From positions 1 through 51,417 of the forward strand of contig MU386006.1 in assembly GCA_022497145.1 (NCBI GenBank): a DNA stretch of 51,417 nt, given 5' to 3'. A program made the translations under genes and the position numbers. Source of the DNA: Rostrohypoxylon terebratum (Eukaryota; Ascomycota; Sordariomycetes; Xylariales; Hypoxylaceae). The notes beneath the pieces were generated by a model. The model saw only the letters and a list, made by a program, of their open reading frames with translations. It was not told the DNA's origin and searched no databases. Of this stretch, positions 49,360 through 51,417 are shown piece after piece (the first letter of the stretch is position 1; every line of letters begins with the position of its first letter).

Positions 49360-50778
49360 ATGAAAATAGAGTGACATTTCAACGGAATGATTTGAGGGTT
49401 CGGATCGAATGCTGGCTATGGATTGATTTGTGAGTAAACCTACTTAGCGTTCCTTTGGTAGACAAGATGTTGTTGACATCAACGGATAGCACGCACAAGC
49501 TCCCCTACTGCAGGGGATACGATGGACCAAGGAAAACCTATGTGTTCCAAAGGACTCAATCGGGTAGAATTAACGTGCTCATGCATCGACGTAGTATGCA
49601 GCCTCGATGCTTCCCTTAAGCTCCTTCGATATAACTCCCTACGCAAAGCTTACTATGATGGCTTTGAGCTACCTGGTGCCCTGGGTTATTCATCGAAACA
49701 TCGAGATCTACGAAGATGTAGATGTCTTCAGACCAGAGTGATGGTTGGACGCACCTGAAGTTGGATTAGATAATATGAGAGAAATCTTTTTTCCGTGAGT
49801 TTATAATCCTTTATTGAGTATAATAAGCTCTGGCTAATACTCAGATTACTACACTAGTTCAGTGGTGGTCTACGTGTGTGTATAAAGAAAAATACATATT
49901 GCTCTGTTCCAGATATATACCTAAGTTTATAACCGAGTTTTACTGACACTTCTCAGCTAAGCCCACTCAACTAGAACAGAATAGGAACGTGGTAGGAAAT
50001 TAAGCGGCGAAGCAGACTGGAATGAATATGCTTGTGACCTGAATAGGGCGGAGTGTATCGGAAGGAGCCTATCGATCCTTAAGATGCGGTGTCTCTATAG
50101 AGAGATTTCCATTATTATCTAATATGTCTGAGGTTGCCAGATTTAACATTATTAGTATGGCTTCCATCCAGACTTGCTAGGTATCGCAGCTTACAAAGTG
50201 TGTAGCATAGCATCCGAGAAGGATCGGATACCTAGGTAGCCTATTATATATGAGCCCCTAATGGAGTGTTGTTGGTGATGGTTTGGATTCGCGCATATGC
50301 ATGCCGGTAACTGCAGATATTCCTTCATGCTGGGAAGTAAATAGGAAATATGATGCGAGACTATAGATTCATAGAACTAAAATTTCGGTATGATAGAGAT
50401 GTCAACATGCTTACTTGGTACCTGCGGGGTAGTGACAAGGATGTGGAAGATATAGGAGATATCTCCTAATAGTAAGCAACGCCGTGAAGGTTGAACAATA
50501 ATAGTTGCAATGGCAAAGCTAGGGAGATAACTAAGAATGCTATGATATGATTGTCATGCAGGCAAGATCTATTAACCCAAGCATCGGGAGGGGTAACTTG
50601 GTCCCTACTTACTACCTACCCATAGGGTTTCTGACTTGATATTCTCATGTCAATCGAGTACAAGTTCCACGACTCCACAAAGCTGAGCTATTCGTATTCC
50701 CAGATATATTTCCAAGACTTGCAAACATAGTAGGTTTCTGTTACTACTACGTTCATTCGTATTGCTTAATGTGTTACC

Positions 50779-51336
50779 ATGGTGTCCCTTGAATCATTGT
50801 ACCGACCTCTTTCTTCTCCTGAGCGTACTCTGGCTGTGGACTATCTTGTAACAATCTTCATTCTGGTCTTCATTCTGATCTTCATCTATCTAGTCCGAAC
50901 GCGCTACCATAATGGGCTAAACAAGATCCCTGGGCCATTCCTGGCTAGTTTTACCAGCCTTTGGAAATAGGACGTCGTTCGTCGAGAAAAGATGCCTTTC
51001 GTCAACACTAAATTGCACGAGAAAAACGGCCCTCTGGTGAGAATTGGGCCCAACCATATATCTGCCTCTAGCGCGGAGTCAATACAGGTTGTTCATAGAT
51101 CTAAGAGCAGGTTCACAAAGGTACTTACGCTCTCTAGAACAGTTATCTTTCCATAGATATTTACATACATTCTCACTTAGTCTAGTATATACGGTATCCT
51201 GCAACCAGTCTTTGAGGGTTCAGACTTACACAATGTCTTTTCAACCCAGGATGCAGAGTATCATGCCGCGCTCAAGCGCACCATGGGTTCCTTGTACACG
51301 GTCACGGCCGTATCGGGACTAGAATCAGGGCTCGGA
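50779..51336 (+). pseudogene. Cytochrome P450, N-terminal part, with in-frame TAG and disrupted 3' end
   Basis: The ATG at 50779 starts a hydrophobic membrane anchor (about residues 22-41), then NKIPGPFLASFTSLWK and TAG at 50968-50970. The frame goes on with DVVRREKMPFVNTKLHEKNG, PLVRIGPNHISAS and SRFTK. An intron (51121-51180, GTACTT to CTTAG) leads in frame to IYGILQPVFEGSDLHNVFS, RDAEYH-like QDAEYHAALKR and YTVTAVSGLESG. These are the N-terminal blocks of the fungal P450 group that includes pisatin demethylase (CYP57-like). Homology stops near 51,336; the frame then runs into TTPTTPRPRV and a stop in repeat-like sequence. About 350 further residues, including the ExxR and haem motifs, are absent from the window. 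Either a mobile element interrupts the gene or the window edge hides the remainder. Divergent from the prenyltransferase. Confidence 0.8.
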
Positions 51337-51417
51337 TCAACTACACCAACTACACCAAGGCCTCGAGTGTAGTGGGTGGATTATAATCCACCAACTACCC
51401 TCAGTGTAGTGGATTAA
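51337..51417. mobile_element. Candidate mobile-element end at the right edge
   Basis: The sequence after the P450 homology is made of short repeats: CAACTACAC twice at 51,339-51,355, AGTGTAGTGG at 51,366-51,375 and 51,403-51,412, and a perfect 18-bp palindrome GGTGGATTATAATCCACC at 51,375-51,392 between them. Its abrupt start inside a P450 exon suggests an inserted element terminus. No transposase is visible and the element leaves the window, so the class cannot be told. Confidence 0.45.

Larger units (their letters stand above)
48006..50778. other. Divergent spacer between prenyltransferase and second P450
   Basis: About 2.8 kb that should hold both promoters. A TATA-like CTTATAAG is at 48,119-48,126, and a hairpin lies at 49,330-49,359. 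The open frame 49522-49758 shows no family motif. No transposase fragment was recognised. Confidence 0.45.

Overview
The window looks like nuclear DNA of a filamentous ascomycete (Pezizomycotina, probably Sordariomycetes). The genes are split by short GT-AG introns of about 47-90 nt with CTAAC/CTGAC-type branch sites. Single-copy fungal housekeeping proteins are recognisable: Rtt106, the Vps4-associated Vfa1, a Yvh1-type phosphatase and a C2H2 zinc-finger protein. Spacers are full of TACCTA/CCTAGG motifs. All identifications come from reading translations and motifs; no database search was run.

Layout: (1) 0.4-1.4 kb, remains of a DUF3716-like cysteine-rich gene with a stop and a frameshift. 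(2) 1.7-3.4 kb, a cytochrome P450 on the minus strand whose first intron has no visible AG acceptor. (3) 3.4-7.0 kb, a spacer with a short telomere-like tract and a cluster of TGACCTAATCA motifs. (4) 7.0-8.2 kb, an intact aldo/keto reductase. (5) 8.6-11.4 kb, RTT106 and VFA1, divergently transcribed from a shared 0.6 kb promoter region. (6) 11.4-19.5 kb, no recognisable gene; about 11.9-15.1 kb looks different from its flanks and may hold decayed coding sequence. (7) 19.5-20.7 kb, YVH1-type phosphatase, and 22.5-24.6 kb, C2H2 zinc-finger protein, both minus. (8) 24.6-43.3 kb, a gene-poor stretch of about 18.7 kb with microsatellites, palindromes and hairpins. (9) 43.3-51.4 kb, a biosynthetic-type locus: phenylalanine/histidine ammonia-lyase family gene, DMATS aromatic prenyltransferase and a second P450.

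The last locus is the most interesting. An ammonia-lyase (cinnamate-type acid), a prenyltransferase (prenylation of an aromatic) and a P450 (oxidation) would make a compact pathway to a prenylated phenylpropanoid or benzoate-type product; that pathway is an inference. All three genes carry lesions. The lyase has an in-frame TAA, an internal deletion that removes a catalytic motif, and an unclear 5' junction. The prenyltransferase has a frameshift and needs either a 32-nt intron or a second frameshift. The P450 has an in-frame TAG and loses homology at a palindromic, repeat-rich sequence that may be the end of a mobile element. The locus is therefore best read as a decaying gene cluster, although assembly errors in a draft genome could mimic some of the single-base lesions. 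The housekeeping genes at 7-25 kb show no such damage, which argues against a generally poor sequence.
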